NCBI GenBank assembly: GCA_014859215.1
Contig: JACUUS010000043.1
Location: 1-14,562 of the forward strand
Reading direction: 5' to 3'
Length of the DNA: 14,562 nt
From: Dehalococcoidia bacterium
GTDB lineage: Bacteria > Chloroflexota > Dehalococcoidia > SZUA-161
Shown: positions 14,497-14,562 of the stretch, one piece after another
Position numbering within the stretch: position 1 is the stretch's first letter
How the letters are laid out: each line of letters opens with the position of its first letter
Program-made: the position numbers and the translations under genes
The notes under the pieces: generated by a model
What the model was told of the DNA's origin: nothing
Seen by the model: only the letters and a program-made list of their open reading frames with translations
The model's database searches: none

Positions 14497-14562
14497 CGAA
14501 GCCACGGTCACCGCTGCCCGATAAACTCCCTTTCCCAAATGTCGTGGGTCAAGTGCGCTAGC

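Noticed and set aside
14497..14562. Start of another gene after the terminator
   Set aside because: Only 66 bases remain and no start codon with a ribosome site or conserved coding sequence is visible.

Overview
The window is one continuous plus-strand gene set. It is interpreted as a fumarate-adding glycyl radical enzyme operon of the benzylsuccinate synthase (Bss) type, followed by an acyl-CoA metabolism module. This points to a strictly anaerobic bacterium that attacks hydrocarbons or alkylaromatics. The glycyl radical chemistry, the high GC content, the frequent AGG and ATA codons and the strong GGAGG ribosome binding sites would suit a sulfate-reducing or syntrophic deltaproteobacterium-like organism or a Peptococcaceae-type Firmicute. 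The sequence alone does not decide between them.

Region 1 (about 2-4462) is the synthase. It holds the C-terminal part of the radical-SAM activase (BssD-like), a 123-residue Cys-rich protein that resembles an enlarged gamma subunit, the gamma subunit (BssC-like, GTG start), the 831-residue catalytic alpha subunit (BssA-like), the beta subunit (BssB-like) and a 112-residue Cys-rich protein that begins like a second beta subunit. In alpha, Cys469, Arg484 and Gly806 are at the expected places. Canonical bss operons read D-C-A-B. This one reads D, gamma-like, gamma, alpha, beta, beta-like, and the extra pair is its most unusual feature.

Region 2 (4518-7101) encodes a MoxR-family AAA+ ATPase (BssE-like) that overlaps a protein combining an HExxH putative metallopeptidase domain with a VWA domain carrying an intact MIDAS. 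The pair is probably an ATP-driven assembly or repair machine for the synthase.

Region 3 (7131-11671) is tightly packed: a small FMN-type split-barrel protein, a crotonase-fold protein, an AMP-forming acyl-CoA ligase, an FMN-dependent nitronate monooxygenase/FabK-like protein and a second crotonase-fold protein. The ligase, FMN enzyme and second crotonase are joined by ATGA stop/start overlaps. Both crotonases lack both catalytic glutamates of classical hydratases. A 22-codon mini-ORF with ATGA overlaps at both ends bridges to the next gene.

Region 4 (11733-14562) holds a biotin-dependent carboxyltransferase/decarboxylase-type protein, then an SDR dehydrogenase resembling the MFE-2 type, which has a candidate promoter of its own, and a strong rho-independent terminator that closes the unit.

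A working model, which is inference: the synthase adds a hydrocarbon to fumarate, the ligase activates the substituted succinate to its CoA thioester, and the crotonases, FMN enzyme, SDR and carboxyltransferase process it. The usual bbs genes (CoA transferase, acyl-CoA dehydrogenase, thiolase) are not seen. A ligase plus carboxyltransferase is closer to alkylsuccinate-type processing, although the alpha subunit looks BssA-like. No RNA gene, mobile element, CRISPR array or gene-free stretch above 300 bases was seen.
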